Source: Ptiloglossa arizonensis (taxonomy: Eukaryota; Arthropoda; Insecta; Hymenoptera; Colletidae). Taken from it: a stretch of 64,000 bases of DNA. The number at the start of each line of letters is the position of its first letter. The first letter of the stretch is position 1. Below the pieces are notes generated by a model. It worked only from the letters and a program-made list of their open reading frames with translations, made no database searches and was not told the DNA's origin. Position numbers and translations under genes: made by a program. The stretch covers positions 310,001-374,000 of the forward strand of contig NW_027478778.1 of NCBI RefSeq assembly GCF_051014685.1. Direction: 5' to 3'. Shown one piece after another: positions 10,201 through 22,911 of the stretch.

Positions 10201-13200
10201 GTTTCTACTTTCAAATGCCATAGGAATGTTTGGGTTAGGTCAATCCGTTCGCGAGATATGAGAGTTTGCATCTAAGAAATGGTTGAGAAGACAACAAATT
10301 TTTCGCGATTCTGCTGCTCCAAACGCTTAACCAGATTGGACTAGGGAAAAAATACGCATACCGTTGTAATCGGGCGAGTTTCTGCTTTCTGATGCAATAG
10401 GAATTTTTGGGTTAGGTCAATCCATTCGCGAGATATGGGAGTTTGAAGCTAAGAAATGGTTGAGGAGACAACAAATTTTTCGCACTTCCGCTGCTCCAAA
10501 CGCTTAACCAGAATGGCCTAGGGAAAAAATACACATACCGTTGTAACCGGGCGAGTTTCTACTTTCAGACGCAACAGGAATTTTTGGGTTAGGTCAATCC
10601 GTTCGCGAGATATGGGAGTTTGAAGCCAAGAAATGGTTGAGAAGGCAAAAAATTTTTCGCAATTCTGCTGCTCCAAACGCTTAACCAGAATGGCCTAGGG
10701 AAAAAATACACATACCGCTGTAATCGGGCGAGTTTCTACTTTCAGATGCAATAGGAATTTTTGGGTTAGGTCAATCCGTTCGCGAGATATGGGTGTTTGA
10801 AGCCAAGAAATGGTAGAGAAGGCAAAAAATTTTTCACAATTCTGCTGCTCCAAACGTTTAACCAGAATGGCCTAGGGAAAAAATACACATACCGTTGTAA
10901 TCGGGCGAGTTTCTACTTTCAGATGCAATAGGAATTTTTGGGTTAGGTCAATCCGTTCGCGAGATATGGGACTTTGAAGCTAAGAAATGGTTGTCAAGAC
11001 AACAAATTTTTCGCACTTCTGCTGCTCCAATCGCTTAACCAGAATGGCGTAGGGGAAAAATACACGTACCGTTGTAATCGGGCGAGTTTCTACTATCAAA
11101 TGCAATAGGAATTTTTGGGTTAGGTAAATCCGTTCGCGAGATATGGGAGTTTGAAGCCAAGAAATGGTTGATAAGGCAAAAAATTTTTCGCAATTCTGCT
11201 GCTCCAAACGCTTAACCAGAATGGCCTAGGGAAAAAATACACGTACCGTTGTAATCGGGCGAGTTTCTACTTTCAGATGCAATGGGAATTTTTGGGTTAG
11301 GTCAATCCGTTCGCGAGATATGGGAGTTGGAAGCTAAGAAATGGTTGAGAAGAGAACAAATTTTTCGCAATTCTGCTGCTCCAAACGCTTGAGCAGAATG
11401 GCCTAGGGGGAAAATACGCATACCGTTGGAATCGGTCGAGTTTCTACTTTCAGTTACAATAGGAATTTTTGGGGTAGGTCAATCCGTTCGCGAGATATGG
11501 GAGTTTGGAGCCAAGAAATGGTTGAGAAGGCAAAAAATTTTTCGCACTTCTGCTGCTCCAATCGCTTAACCAGAATGGCCTAGGGGAAAAACACACGTAC
11601 CGTTGTAATCGGGCGAGTTTCTGCTTTCTGATGCAACAGGAATTTGTGGGTTTGGTGAATCCGTTCGCGAGATATGGGAGTTTGAAGCCAAGAAATGGTT
11701 GATAAGGCAAAAAATTTTTCGCAATTCTGCTGCTTCAAACGCTTAACCAGAATAGCCTAGGGAAGATATACACATACCGTTGTAACCGGGCGAGTTTCTA
11801 CTTTCAGACGCAACAGGAATTTTTGGGTTAGGTCAATCCGTTCGCGAGATGTGGGAGTTTGAAGCCAAGAAATGGTTGAGAAGGCAAAAAATTTTTCGCA
11901 ATTCTGCTGCTCCAAACGCTTAACCAGAATGGCCTAGGGAAAAAATACACATACCGCTGTAATCGGGCGAGTTTCTACTTTCAGATGCAATAGGAATTTT
12001 TGGGTTAGGTCAATCCGTTCGCGAGATATGGGTGTTTGAAGCCAAGAAATGGTAGAGAAGGCAAAAAATTTTTCACAATTCTGCTGCTCCAAACGTTTAA
12101 CCAGAATGGCCTAGGGAAAAAATGCACATACCGTTGTAATCGGGCGAGTTTCTACTTTCAGATGCAATAGGAATTTTTGGGTTAGGTCAATCCGTTCGCG
12201 AGATATGGGACTTTGAAGCTAAGAAATGGTTGTCAAGACAACAAATTTTTCGCACTTCTGCTGCTCCAATCGCTTAACCAGAATGGCGTAGGGGAAAAAT
12301 ACACGTACCGTTGTAATCGGGCGAGTTTCTACTATCAAATGCAATAGGAATTTTTGGGTTAGGTAAATCCGTTCGCGAGATATGGGAGTTTGAAGCCAAG
12401 AAATGGTTGATAAGGCAAAAAATTTTTCGCAATTCTGCTGCTCCAAACGCTTAACCAGAATGGCCTAGGGAAAAAATACACGTACCGTTGTAATCGGGCG
12501 AGTTTCTACTTTCAGATGCAATGGGAATTTTTGGGTTAGGTCAATCCGTTCGCGAGATATGGGAGTTGGAAGCTAAGAAATGGTTGAGAAGAGAACAAAT
12601 TTTTCGCAATTCTGCTGCTCCAAACGCTTGAGCAGAATGGCCCAGGGGGAAAATACGCATACCGTTGCAATCGGTCGAGTTTCTACTTTCAGTTACAATA
12701 GGAATTTTTGGGGTAGGTCAATCCGTTCGCGAGATATGGGAGTTTGGAGCCAAGAAATGGTTGAGAAGGCAAAAAATTTTTCGCACTTCTGCTGCTCCAA
12801 TCGCTTAACCAGAATGGCCTAGGGGAAAAACACACGTACCGTTGTAATCGGGCGAGTTTCTACTTTCAAATGCCATAGGAATGTTTGGGTTAGGTCAATC
12901 CGTTCGCGAGATATGAGAGTTTGCATCTAAGAAATGGTTGAGAAGACAACAAATTTTTCGCGATTCTGCTGCTCCAAACGCTTAACCAGAATGGACTAAG
13001 GAAAAAATACGCATACCGTTGTAATCGGGCGAGTTTCTGCTTTCTGATGCAACAGGAATTTGTGGGTTTGGTGAATCCGTTCGCGAGATATGGGAGTTTG
13101 AAGCCAAGAAATGGTTGATAAGGCAAAAAATTTTTCGCAATTCTGCTGCTTCAAACGCTTAACCAGAATAGCCTAGGGAAGATATACACATACCGTTGTA

Positions 13201-14656
13201 ATCGGGCGAGTTTCTACTTTCAGTTACAATAGGAATTTTTGGGTTAGGTCAATCCGTTCGCGAGATATGGGACTTTGAAGCTAAGAAATGGTTGACAAGA
13301 CAACAAATTTTTCGCACTTCTGCTGCTCCAATCGCTCAACCAGAATGGCCTAGGGGAAAAATACACGTACCGTTGTAATCGGGCGAGTTTCTACTTTCAA
13401 ATGCCATAGGAATGTTTGGGTTAGGTCAATCCGTTCGCGAGATATGAGAGTTTGCATCTAAGAAATGGTTGAGAAGACAACAAATTTTTCGCGATTCTGC
13501 TGCTCCAAACGCTTAACCAGATTGGACTAGGGAAAAAATACGCATACCGTTGTAATCGGGCGAGTTTCTGCTTTCTGATGCAATAGGAATTTTTGGGTTA
13601 GGTCAATCCGTTCGCGAGATATGGGAGTTTGAAGCCAAGAAATGGTTGATAAGGCAACAAATTTTTCGCACTTCCGCTGCTCCAAACGCTTAACCAGAAT
13701 GGCCTAGGGAAAAAATACACATACCGTTGTAACCGGGCGAGTTTCTACTTTCAGACGCAACAGGAATTTTTGGGTTAGGTCAATCCGTTCGCGAGATATG
13801 GGAGTTTGAAGCCAAGAAATGGTTGAGAAGGCAAAAAATTTTTCGCAATTCTGCTGCTCCAAACGCTTAACCAGAATGGCCTAGGGAAAAAATACACATA
13901 CCGCTGTAATCGGGCGAGTTTCTACTTTCAGATGCAATAGGAATTTTTGGGTTAGGTCAATCCGTTCGCGAGATATGGGTGTTTGAAGCCAAGAAATGGT
14001 AGAGAAGGCAAAAAATTTTTCACAATTCTGCTGCTCCAAACGTTTAACCAGAATGGCCTAGGGAAAAAATACACATACCGTTGTAATCGGGCGAGTTTCT
14101 ACTTTCAGATGCAATAGGAATTTTTGGGTTAGGTCTATCCGTTCGCGAGATATGGGACTTTGAAGCTAAGAAATGGTTGTCAAGACAACAAATTTTTCGC
14201 ACTTCTGCTGCTCCAATCGCTTAACCAGAATGGCGTAGGGGAAAAATACACGTACCGTTGTAATCGGGCGAGTTTCTACTATCAAATGCAATAGGAATTT
14301 TTGGGTTAGGTAAATCCGTTCGCGAGATATGGGAGTTTGAAGCCAAGAAATGGTTGATAAGGCAAAAAATTTTTCGCAATTCTGCTGCTCCAAACGCTTA
14401 ACCAGAATGGCCTAGGGAAAAAATACACGTACTGTTGTAATCGGGCGAGTTTCTACTTTCAGATGCAATGGGAATTTTTGGGTTAGGTCAATCCGTTCGC
14501 GAGATATGGGAGTTGGAAGCTAAGAAATGGTTGAGAAGAGAACAAATTTTTCGCAATTCTGCTGCTCCAAACGCTTGAGCAGAATGGCCTAGGGGGAAAA
14601 TACGCATACCGTTGGAATCGCTCGAGTTTCTACTTTCAGTTACAATAGGAATTTTT
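7221..14656 (+). repeat. 18-monomer higher-order repeat (3,186 bp), about 2.3 copies
   Basis: Successive copies are near-identical at a 3,186-bp offset. Landmarks repeat at 7261 and 10,447 (TTGAGGAGACAAC with CACTTCCGCTG) and at 8264 and 11,450. They also repeat at 9033 and 12,219, at 9704 and 12,890, and at 7794, 10,980 and 14,166. The third copy is partial. It begins near 13,660, where a TTGATAAGGC monomer is joined to the CACTTCCGCTG unit, and ends near 14,656, where TTTTTGGGGTAGG in the other copies becomes TTTTTGGGTTAGG. The few differences between copies include GGAATCGGTCG against GCAATCGGTCG, which suggests recent amplification. Confidence 0.88.
7343..9672 (+). repeat. 7-monomer duplication (1,239 bp) inside the 18-mer HOR
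   Basis: The stretch 7343-8433 matches 8582-9672 at an offset of exactly seven monomers. It includes the ACCGGGCGAG/AGACGCAACAGG unit, the GGGTGTTTGAAGCC unit with TGGTAGAGAAGG, and the TTGTCAAGACAAC unit with GGCGTAGGGG. The match ends where one copy goes to CTGCTTTCTGATGC and the other to CTACTTTCAAATGCC. The 18-mer copies at 10.5-12.9 kb contain the same internal duplication, so it predates the 18-mer amplification. Confidence 0.85.
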
Positions 14657-16456
14657 GGGTTAGGTCAATCCGTTCGCGAGATATGGGAGTTGGAAGCTAA
14701 GAAATGGTTGAGAAGAGAACAAATTGTTCACAATTCTGCTGCTCCAAACGCTTAACCAGAATGGCCTAGAGGAAAAATACACGTACCGTTGTAATCGGGC
14801 GAGTTTCTACTTTCAAATGCCATAGGAATGTTTGGGTTATGTCAATCCGTTCGTGAGATATGATTGTTTGAAGCTAAGAAACGGTTGAGAAGACAACAAA
14901 TTTTTCGCACTTCTGCTGCTCCAAACGCTTAACCCGAATGGCCTAGGGAAAAAATACACATACCGCTGTAATCGGGCGAGTTTCTACTTTCAGATGCAAT
15001 AGGAATTTTTGGGTTAGGTCAATCCGTTCGCGAGATATGGGTGTTTGAAGCCAAGAAATGGTAGAGAAGGCAAAAAATTTTTCACAATTCTGCTGCTCCA
15101 AACGTTTAACCAGAATGGCCTAGGGAAAAAATACACATACCGTTGTAATCGGGCGAGTTTCTACTTTCAGATGCAATAGGAATTTTTGGGTTAGGTCAAT
15201 CCGTTCGCGAGATATGGGACTTTGAAGCTAAGAAATGGTTGTCAAGACAACAAATTTTTCGCACTTCTGCTGCTCCAATCGCTTAACCAGAATGGCGTAG
15301 GGGAAAAATACACATACCGCTGTAATCGGGCGAGTTTCTACTTTCAGATGCAATAGGAATTTTTGGGTTAGGTCAATCCGTTCGCGAGATATGGGTGTTT
15401 GAAGCCAAGAAATGGTAGAGAAGGCAAAAAATTTTTCACAATTCAGCTGCTCCAAACGTTTAACCAGAATGGCCTAGGGAAAAAATACACATACCGTTGT
15501 AATCGGGCGAGTTTCTACTTTCAGATGCAATAGGAATTTTTGGGTTAGGTCTATCCGTTCGCGAGATATGGGACTTTGAAGCTAAGAAATGGTTGTCAAG
15601 ACAACAAATTTTTCGCACTTCTGCTGCTCCAATCGCTTAACCAGAATGGCGTAGGGGAAAAATACACGTACCGTTGTAATCGGGCGAGTTTCTACTATCA
15701 AATGCAATAGGAATTTTTGGGTTAGGTAAATCCGTTCGCGAGATATGGGAGTTTGAAGCCAAGAAATGGTTGATAAGGCAAAAAATTTTTCGCAATTCTG
15801 CTGCTCCAAACGCTTAACCAGAATGGCCTAGGGAAAAAATACACGTACCGTTGTAATCGGGCGAGTTTCTACTTTCAGATGCAATGGGAATTTTTGGGTT
15901 AGGTCAATCCGTTCGCGAGATATGGGAGTTGGAAGCTAAGAAATGGTTGAGAAGAGAACAAATTTTTCGCAATTCTGCTGCTCCAAACGCTTGAGCAGAA
16001 TGGCCTAGGGGGAAAATACGCATACCGTTGGAATCGGTCGAGTTTCTACTTTCAGTTACAATAGGAATTTTTGGGTTAGGTCAATCCGTTCGCGAGATAT
16101 GGGAGTTGGAAGCTAAGAAATGGTTGAGAAGAGAACAAATTGTTCACAATTCTGCTGCTCCAAACGCTTAACCAGAATGGCCTAGAGGAAAAATACACGT
16201 ACCGTTGTAATCGGGCGAGTTTCTACTTTCAAATGCCATAGGAATGTTTGGGTTATGTCAATCCGTTCGTGAGATATGATTGTTTGAAGCTAAGAAACGG
16301 TTGAGAAGACAACAAATTTTTCGCACTTCTGCTGCTCCAAACGCTTAACCCGAATGGCCTAGGGAAAAAATACACATACCGCTGTAATCGGGCGAGTTTC
16401 TACTTTCAGATGCAATAGGAATTTTTGGGTTAGGTCAATCCGTTCGCGAGATATGG
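13885..16456 (+). repeat. 8-monomer higher-order repeat (1,416 bp), 1.8 copies
   Basis: Offsets of exactly 1,416 bp link the GGGTGTTTGAAGCC units (T at 13,980 and 15,396), the private AGGTCTATCC (14,131 and 15,547) and the AAACGG unit (14,881 and 16,297). Copy one is about 13,885-15,300 and copy two about 15,301-16,456. It starts inside the last partial 18-mer copy, so a new HOR was built from the edge of the older one. Units at 15,228 and 15,582 show a further 354-bp dimer duplication at the join. Confidence 0.85.
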
Positions 16457-18890
16457 GACTTTGAAGCTAAGAAATGGTTGTCAAGACAACAAATTTTTCG
16501 CACTTCTGCTGCTCCAATCGCTTAACCAGAATGGCGTAGGGGAAAAATACACGTACCGTTGTAATCGGGCGAGTTTCTACTATCAAATGCAATAGGAATT
16601 TTTGGGTTAGGTCAATCCGTTCGCGAGATATGGGAGTTGGAAGCTAAGAAATGGTTGAGAAGAAAACAAATTGTTCACATTTCTGCTGCTCCAAACGCTT
16701 AACCAGAAAGGACTAGGGAAAAAATACGCATACCGTTGTAATCGGGCGAGTTTCTGCTTTCTGATGCAACAGGAATTTTTGGGTTAGGTAAATCCGTTCG
16801 CGAGATATGGGAGTTTGAAGCCAAGAAATGGTTGATAAGGCAAAAAATTTTTCGCAATTCTGCTGCTCCAAACGCTTAACCAGAATGGCCTAGGGAGAAA
16901 ATACACGTACCGTTGTAATCGGGCGAGTTTCTACTTTCAGATGGGATAGGAATTTTTGGGTTAGGTCAATCCGTTCGCGAGATATGGGAGTTTGAAGCCA
17001 AGAAATGGTTGAGAAGGCAAAAAATTTTTGGCAATTCTACTGCTCCAAACGTTTAACCAGAATGGCCTAGGGAAAAAATACACATACCGTTGTAATCGGG
17101 CGAGTTTCTACTATCAAATGCAATAGGAATTTTTGGGTTAGGTCAATCCGTTCGAGAGATATGGGAGTTGGAAGCTAAGAAATGGTTGAGAAGAGAACAA
17201 ATTGTTCACAATTCTGCTGCTCCAAACGCTTAACCAGAATGGACTAGGTGAAAAATACGCATACCGTTGTAATCGGGCGAGTTTCTGCTTTCTGATGCAA
17301 CAGGAATTTTTGTGTTAGGTAAATCCGTTCGCGAGATATGGGAGTTTGAAGCTAAGAAATGGTTGAGAAGAGAACAAATTTTTCGCAATTCTGCTGCTAC
17401 AAACGCTTGAGCAGAATGGCCTAGGGGGAAAATACGCATACCGTTGGAATCGGTCGAGTTTCTACTTTCAGTTACAATAGGAATTTTTGGGTTAGGTCAA
17501 TCCGTTCGCGACATATGGGAGTTTGAAGCCAAGAAATGGTTGAGAAGGCAAAAAATTTTTCGCAATTCTGCTGCTTCAAACGCTTAACCAGAATGGCCTA
17601 GGGGAAAAATACACGTACCGTTGTAATCGGGCGAGTTTCTACTTTCAAATGCCATAGGAATGTTTGGGTTAGGTCAATCCGTTCGTGAGATATGATTGTT
17701 TGAAGCTAAGAAATGGTTGAGAAGACATCAAATTTTTCGCACTTCTGCTGCTCCAAACGCTTAACCCGAATGGCCTAGGGACAAAATACACATACCGTTG
17801 TAATCGGGCGAGTTTCTGCTTTCAGATGCGATAGGAATTTTTGGGGTAGGTCAATCCGTTCGCGAGATATGGGAGTTGGAAGCTAAGAAATGGTTGAGAA
17901 GAGAACAAATTGTTCACAATTCTGCTGCTCCAAACGCTTAACCAGAATGGCCTAGAGGAAAAATACACGTACCGTTGTAATCGGGCGAGTTTCTACTTTC
18001 AAATGCCATAGGAATGTTTGGGTTATGTCAATCCGTTCGTGAGATATGATTGTTTGAAGCTAAGAAACGGTTGAGAAGACAACAAATTTTTCGCACTTCT
18101 GCTGCTCCAAACGCTTAACCCGAATGGCCGAGGGACAAAATACACATACCGTTGTAATCGGGCGAGTTTCTACTTTCTGATGCGATAGGAATTTTTGGGG
18201 TAGGTCAATCCGTTCGCGAGATATGGGAGTTTGGAGCCAAGAAATGGTTGAGAAGGCAAAAAATTTTTCGCACTTCTGCTGCTCCAATCGCTTAACCAGA
18301 ATGGCCTAGGGGAAAAACACACGTACCGTTGTAATCGGGCGAGTTTCTACTTTCAAATGCCATAGGAATGTTTGGGTTAGGTCAATCCGTTCGCGAGATA
18401 TGAGAGTTTGCATCTAAGAAATGGTTGAGAAGACAACAAATTTTTCGCGATTCTGCTGCTCCAAACGCTTAACCAGAATGGACTAAGGAAAAAATACGCA
18501 TACCGTTGTAATCGGGCGAGTTTCTGCTTTCTGATGCAACAGGAATTTGTGGGTTTGGTGAATCCGTTCGCGAGATATGGGAGTTTGAAGCCAAGAAATG
18601 GTTGATAAGGCAAAAAATTTTTCGCAATTCTGCTGCTTCAAACGCTTAACCAGAATAGCCTAGGGAAGATATACACATACCGTTGTAATCGGGCGAGTTT
18701 CTACTTTCAGTTACAATAGGAATTTTTGGGTTAGGTCAATCCGTTCGCGAGATATGGGACTTTGAAGCTAAGAAATGGTTGTCAAGACAACAAATTTTTC
18801 GCACTTCTGCTGCTCCAATCGCTCAACCAGAATGGCCTAGGGGAAAAATACACGTACCGTTGTAATCGGGCGAGTTTCTACTTTCAAATG
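16363..18890 (+). repeat. Second copy of the 4.15-7.21 kb segment
   Basis: This is the partner of the 4150-7210 segment, without its 531-bp duplication. It has private changes such as GTTCGAGAGATATG near 17,150, TTTTTGTGTTAGG near 17,308, CTGCTGCTACAAACG near 17,395 and TTCGCGACATATGG near 17,506. It runs into the 26-monomer HOR and supplies the first part of that repeat. Confidence 0.8.
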
Positions 18891-20790
18891 CCATAGGAAT
18901 GTTTGGGTTAGGTCAATCCGTTCGCGAGATATGAGAGTTTGCATCTAAGAAATGGTTGAGAAGACAACAAATTTTTCGCGATTCTGCTGCTCCAAACGCT
19001 TAACCAGATTGGACTAGGGAAAAAATACGCATACCGTTGTAATCGGGCGAGTTTCTGCTTTCTGATGCAATAGGAATTTTTGGGTTAGGTCAATCCATTC
19101 GCGAGATATGGGAGTTTGAAGCTAAGAAATGGTTGAGGAGACAACAAATTTTTCGCACTTCCGCTGCTCCAAACGCTTAACCAGAATGGCCTAGGGAAAA
19201 AATACACATACCGTTGTAACCGGGCGAGTTTCTACTTTCAGACGCAACAGGAATTTTTGGGTTAGGTCAATCCGTTCGCGAGATATGGGAGTTTGAAGCC
19301 AAGAAATGGTTGAGAAGGCAAAAAATTTTTCGCAATTCTGCTGCTCCAAACGCTTAACCAGAATGGCCTAGGGAAAAAATACACATACCGCTGTAATCGG
19401 GCGAGTTTCTACTTTCAGATGCAATAGGAATTTTTGGGTTAGGTCAATCCGTTCGCGAGATATGGGTGTTTGAAGCCAAGAAATGGTAGAGAAGGCAAAA
19501 AATTTTTCACAATTCTGCTGCTCCAAACGTTTAACCAGAATGGCCTAGGGAAAAAATACACATACCGTTGTAATCGGGCGAGTTTCTACTTTCAGATGCA
19601 ATAGGAATTTTTGGGTTAGGTCAATCCGTTCGCGAGATATGGGACTTTGAAGCTAAGAAATGGTTGTCAAGACAACAAATTTTTCGCACTTCTGCTGCTC
19701 CAATCGCTCAACCAGAATGGCCTAGGGGAAAAATACACGTACCGTTGTAATCGGGCGAGTTTCTACTTTCAAATGCCATAGGAATGTTTGGGTTAGGTCA
19801 ATCCGTTCGCGAGATATGAGAGTTTGCATCTAAGAAATGGTTGAGAAGACAACAAATTTTTCGCGATTCTGCTGCTCCAAACGCTTAACCAGAATGGACT
19901 AGGGAAAAAATACGCATACCGTTGTAATCGGGCGAGTTTCTGCTTTCTGATGCAACAGGAATTTGTGGGTTTGGTGAATCCGTTCGCGAGATATGGGAGT
20001 TTGAAGCCAAGAAATGGTTGATAAGGCAAAAAATTTTTCGCAATTCTGCTGCTTCAAACGCTTAACCAGAATAGCCTAGGGAAGATATACACATACCGTT
20101 GTAATCGGGCGAGTTTCTACTTTCAGTTACAATAGGAATTTTTGGGTTAGGTCAATCCGTTCGCGAGATATGGGACTTTGAAGCTAAGAAATGGTTGTCA
20201 AGACAACAAATTTTTCGCACTTCTGCTGCTCCAATCGCTCAACCAGAATGGCCTAGGGGAAAAATACACGTACCGTTGTAATCGGGCGAGTTTCTACTTT
20301 CAAATGCCATAGGAATGTTTGGGTTAGGTCAATCCGTTCGCGAGATATGAGAGTTTGCATCTAAGAAATGGTTGAGAAGACAACAAATTTTTCGCGATTC
20401 TGCTGCTCCAAACGCTTAACCAGATTGGACTAGGGAAAAAATACGCATACCGTTGTAATCGGGCGAGTTTCTGCTTTCTGATGCAATAGGAATTTTTGGG
20501 TTAGGTCAATCCATTCGCGAGATATGGGAGTTTGAAGCTAAGAAATGGTTGAGGAGACAACAAATTTTTCGCACTTCCGCTGCTCCAAACGCTTAACCAG
20601 AATGGCCTAGGGAAAAAATACACATACCGTTGTAACCGGGCGAGTTTCTACTTTCAGACGCAACAGGAATTTTTGGGTTAGGTCAATCCGTTCGCGAGAT
20701 ATGGGAGTTTGAAGCCAAGAAATGGTTGAGAAGGCAAAAAATTTTTCGCAATTCTGCTGCTCCAAACGCTTAACCAGAATGGCCTAGGGA
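18310..20790 (+). repeat. Nested octamer duplication in copy A of the 26-mer
   Basis: Units at 18,377 and 19,793, and the CAATCCATTCGCGAG units near 19,090 and 20,506, are 1,416 bp (8 monomers) apart. The match runs about 18,310-19,370 against 19,726-20,786. The repeat length equals the octamer HOR at 13.9-16.5 kb, but the monomer content differs. Confidence 0.8.
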
Positions 20791-22911
20791 AGATATACAC
20801 ATACCGTTGTAATCGGGCGAGTTTCTACTTTCAGTTACAATAGGAATTTTTGGGTTAGGTCAATCCGTTCGCGAGATATGGGACTTTGAAGCTAAGAAAT
20901 GGTTGACAAGACAACAAATTTTTCGCACTTCTGCTGCTCCAATCGCTCAACCAGAATGGCCTAGGGGAAAAATACACGTACCGTTGTAATCGGGCGAGTT
21001 TCTACTTTCAAATGCCATAGGAATGTTTGGGTTAGGTCAATCCGTTCGCGAGATATGAGAGTTTGCATCTAAGAAATGGTTGAGAAGACAACAAATTTTT
21101 CGCGATTCTGCTGCTCCAAACGCTTAACCAGATTGGACTAGGGAAAAAATACGCATACCGTTGTAATCGGGCGAGCTTCTGCTTTCTGATGCAACAGGAA
21201 TTTTTGGGTTAGGTGAATCCGTTCGCGAGATATGGGAGTTTGAAGCCAAGAAATGGTTGATAAGGCAAAAAATTTTTCGCAATTCTGCTGCTCCAAACGC
21301 TTAACCAGAATGGCCTAGGGAAAAAATACACGTACCGTTGTAATCTGGCGAGTTTCTACTTTCAGATGCAATAGGAATTTTTGGGTTAGGTCAATCCGTT
21401 CGCGAGATATGGGAGTTGGAAGCTAAGGAATGGTTGAGAAGAGAACAAATTTTTCGCAATTCTGCTGCTCCAAACGCTTGAGCAGAATGGCCTAGGGGGA
21501 AAATACGCATACCGTTGTAATCGGGCGAGTTTGTACTTTCAGTCACAATAGGAATTTTTGGGTTAGGTCAATCCGTTCGCGAGATATGGGACTTTGAAGC
21601 TAAGAAATGGTTGACAAGACAACAAATTTTTCGCACTTCTGCGGCTCCAATCGCTTAACCAGAATGGCCTAGGGGAAAAATACACGTACCGTTGTAATCG
21701 GGCGAGTTTCTACTATCAAATGCAATAGGAATTTTTGCGTTAGGTCAATCCGTTCGCGAGATATGGGAGTTGGAAGCTAAGAAATGGTTGAGAAGAGAAC
21801 AAATTGTTCGCAATTCTGCTGCTCCAAACGCTTAACCAGAATGGACTAGGGAACAAATACGCATACCGTTGTAATCGGGCGAGTTTCTACTTTCAGTTAC
21901 AATAGGAATTTTTGGGTTAGGTTAATCCGTTCGCGAGATATGGGACTTTGAAGCTAAGAAATGGTTGACAAGACAACAAATTTTTCGCACTTCTGCTGCT
22001 CCAAACGCTTAACCAGAATGGACTAGGGGGAAAATACGCATACCGTTGTAATCGGTCGAGTTTCTACTTTCAGTTACAATAGGAATTTTTGGGTTAGGTC
22101 AATCCGTTCGCGAGATATGGGAGTTTGAAGCCAAGAAATGGTTTAGAAGGCAAAAAATTTTTCGCAATTCTGCTGCTTCAAACGCTTAACCAGAATGGCC
22201 TAGAGGAAAAATACACGTACCGTTGTAATCGGGCGAGTTTCTACTTTCAAATGCCATAGGAATGTTTGGGTTAGGTCAATCCGTTCGTGAGATATGATTG
22301 TTTGAAGCTAAGAAACGGTTGAGAAGACAACAAATTTTTCGCACTTCTGCTGCTCCAAACGCTTAACCCGAATGGCCTAGGGACAAAATACACATACCGT
22401 TGTAATCGGGCGAGTTTCTGCTTTCAGATGCGATAGGAATTTTTGGGGTAGGTCAATCCGTTCGCGAGATATGGGAGTTGGAAGCTAAGAAATGGTTGAG
22501 AAGAGAACAAATTGTTCACAATTCTGCTGCTCCAAACGCTTAACCAGAATGGCCTAGAGGAAAAATACACGTACCGTTGTAATCGGGCGAGTTTCTACTT
22601 TCAAATGCCATAGGAATGTTTGGGTTATGTCAATCCGTTCGTGAGATATGATTGTTTGAAGCTAAGAAACGGTTGAGAAGACAACAAATTTTTCGCACTT
22701 CTGCTGCTCCAAACGCTTAACCCGAATGGCCTAGGGACAAAATACACATACCGTTGTAATCGGGCGAGTTTCTACTTTCTGATGCGATAGGAATTTTTGG
22801 GGTAGGTCAATCCGTTCGCGAGATATGGGAGTTTGGAGCCAAGAAATGGTTGAGAAGGCAAAAAATTTTTCGCACTTCTGCTGCTCCAATCGCTTAACCA
22901 GAATGGCCTAG

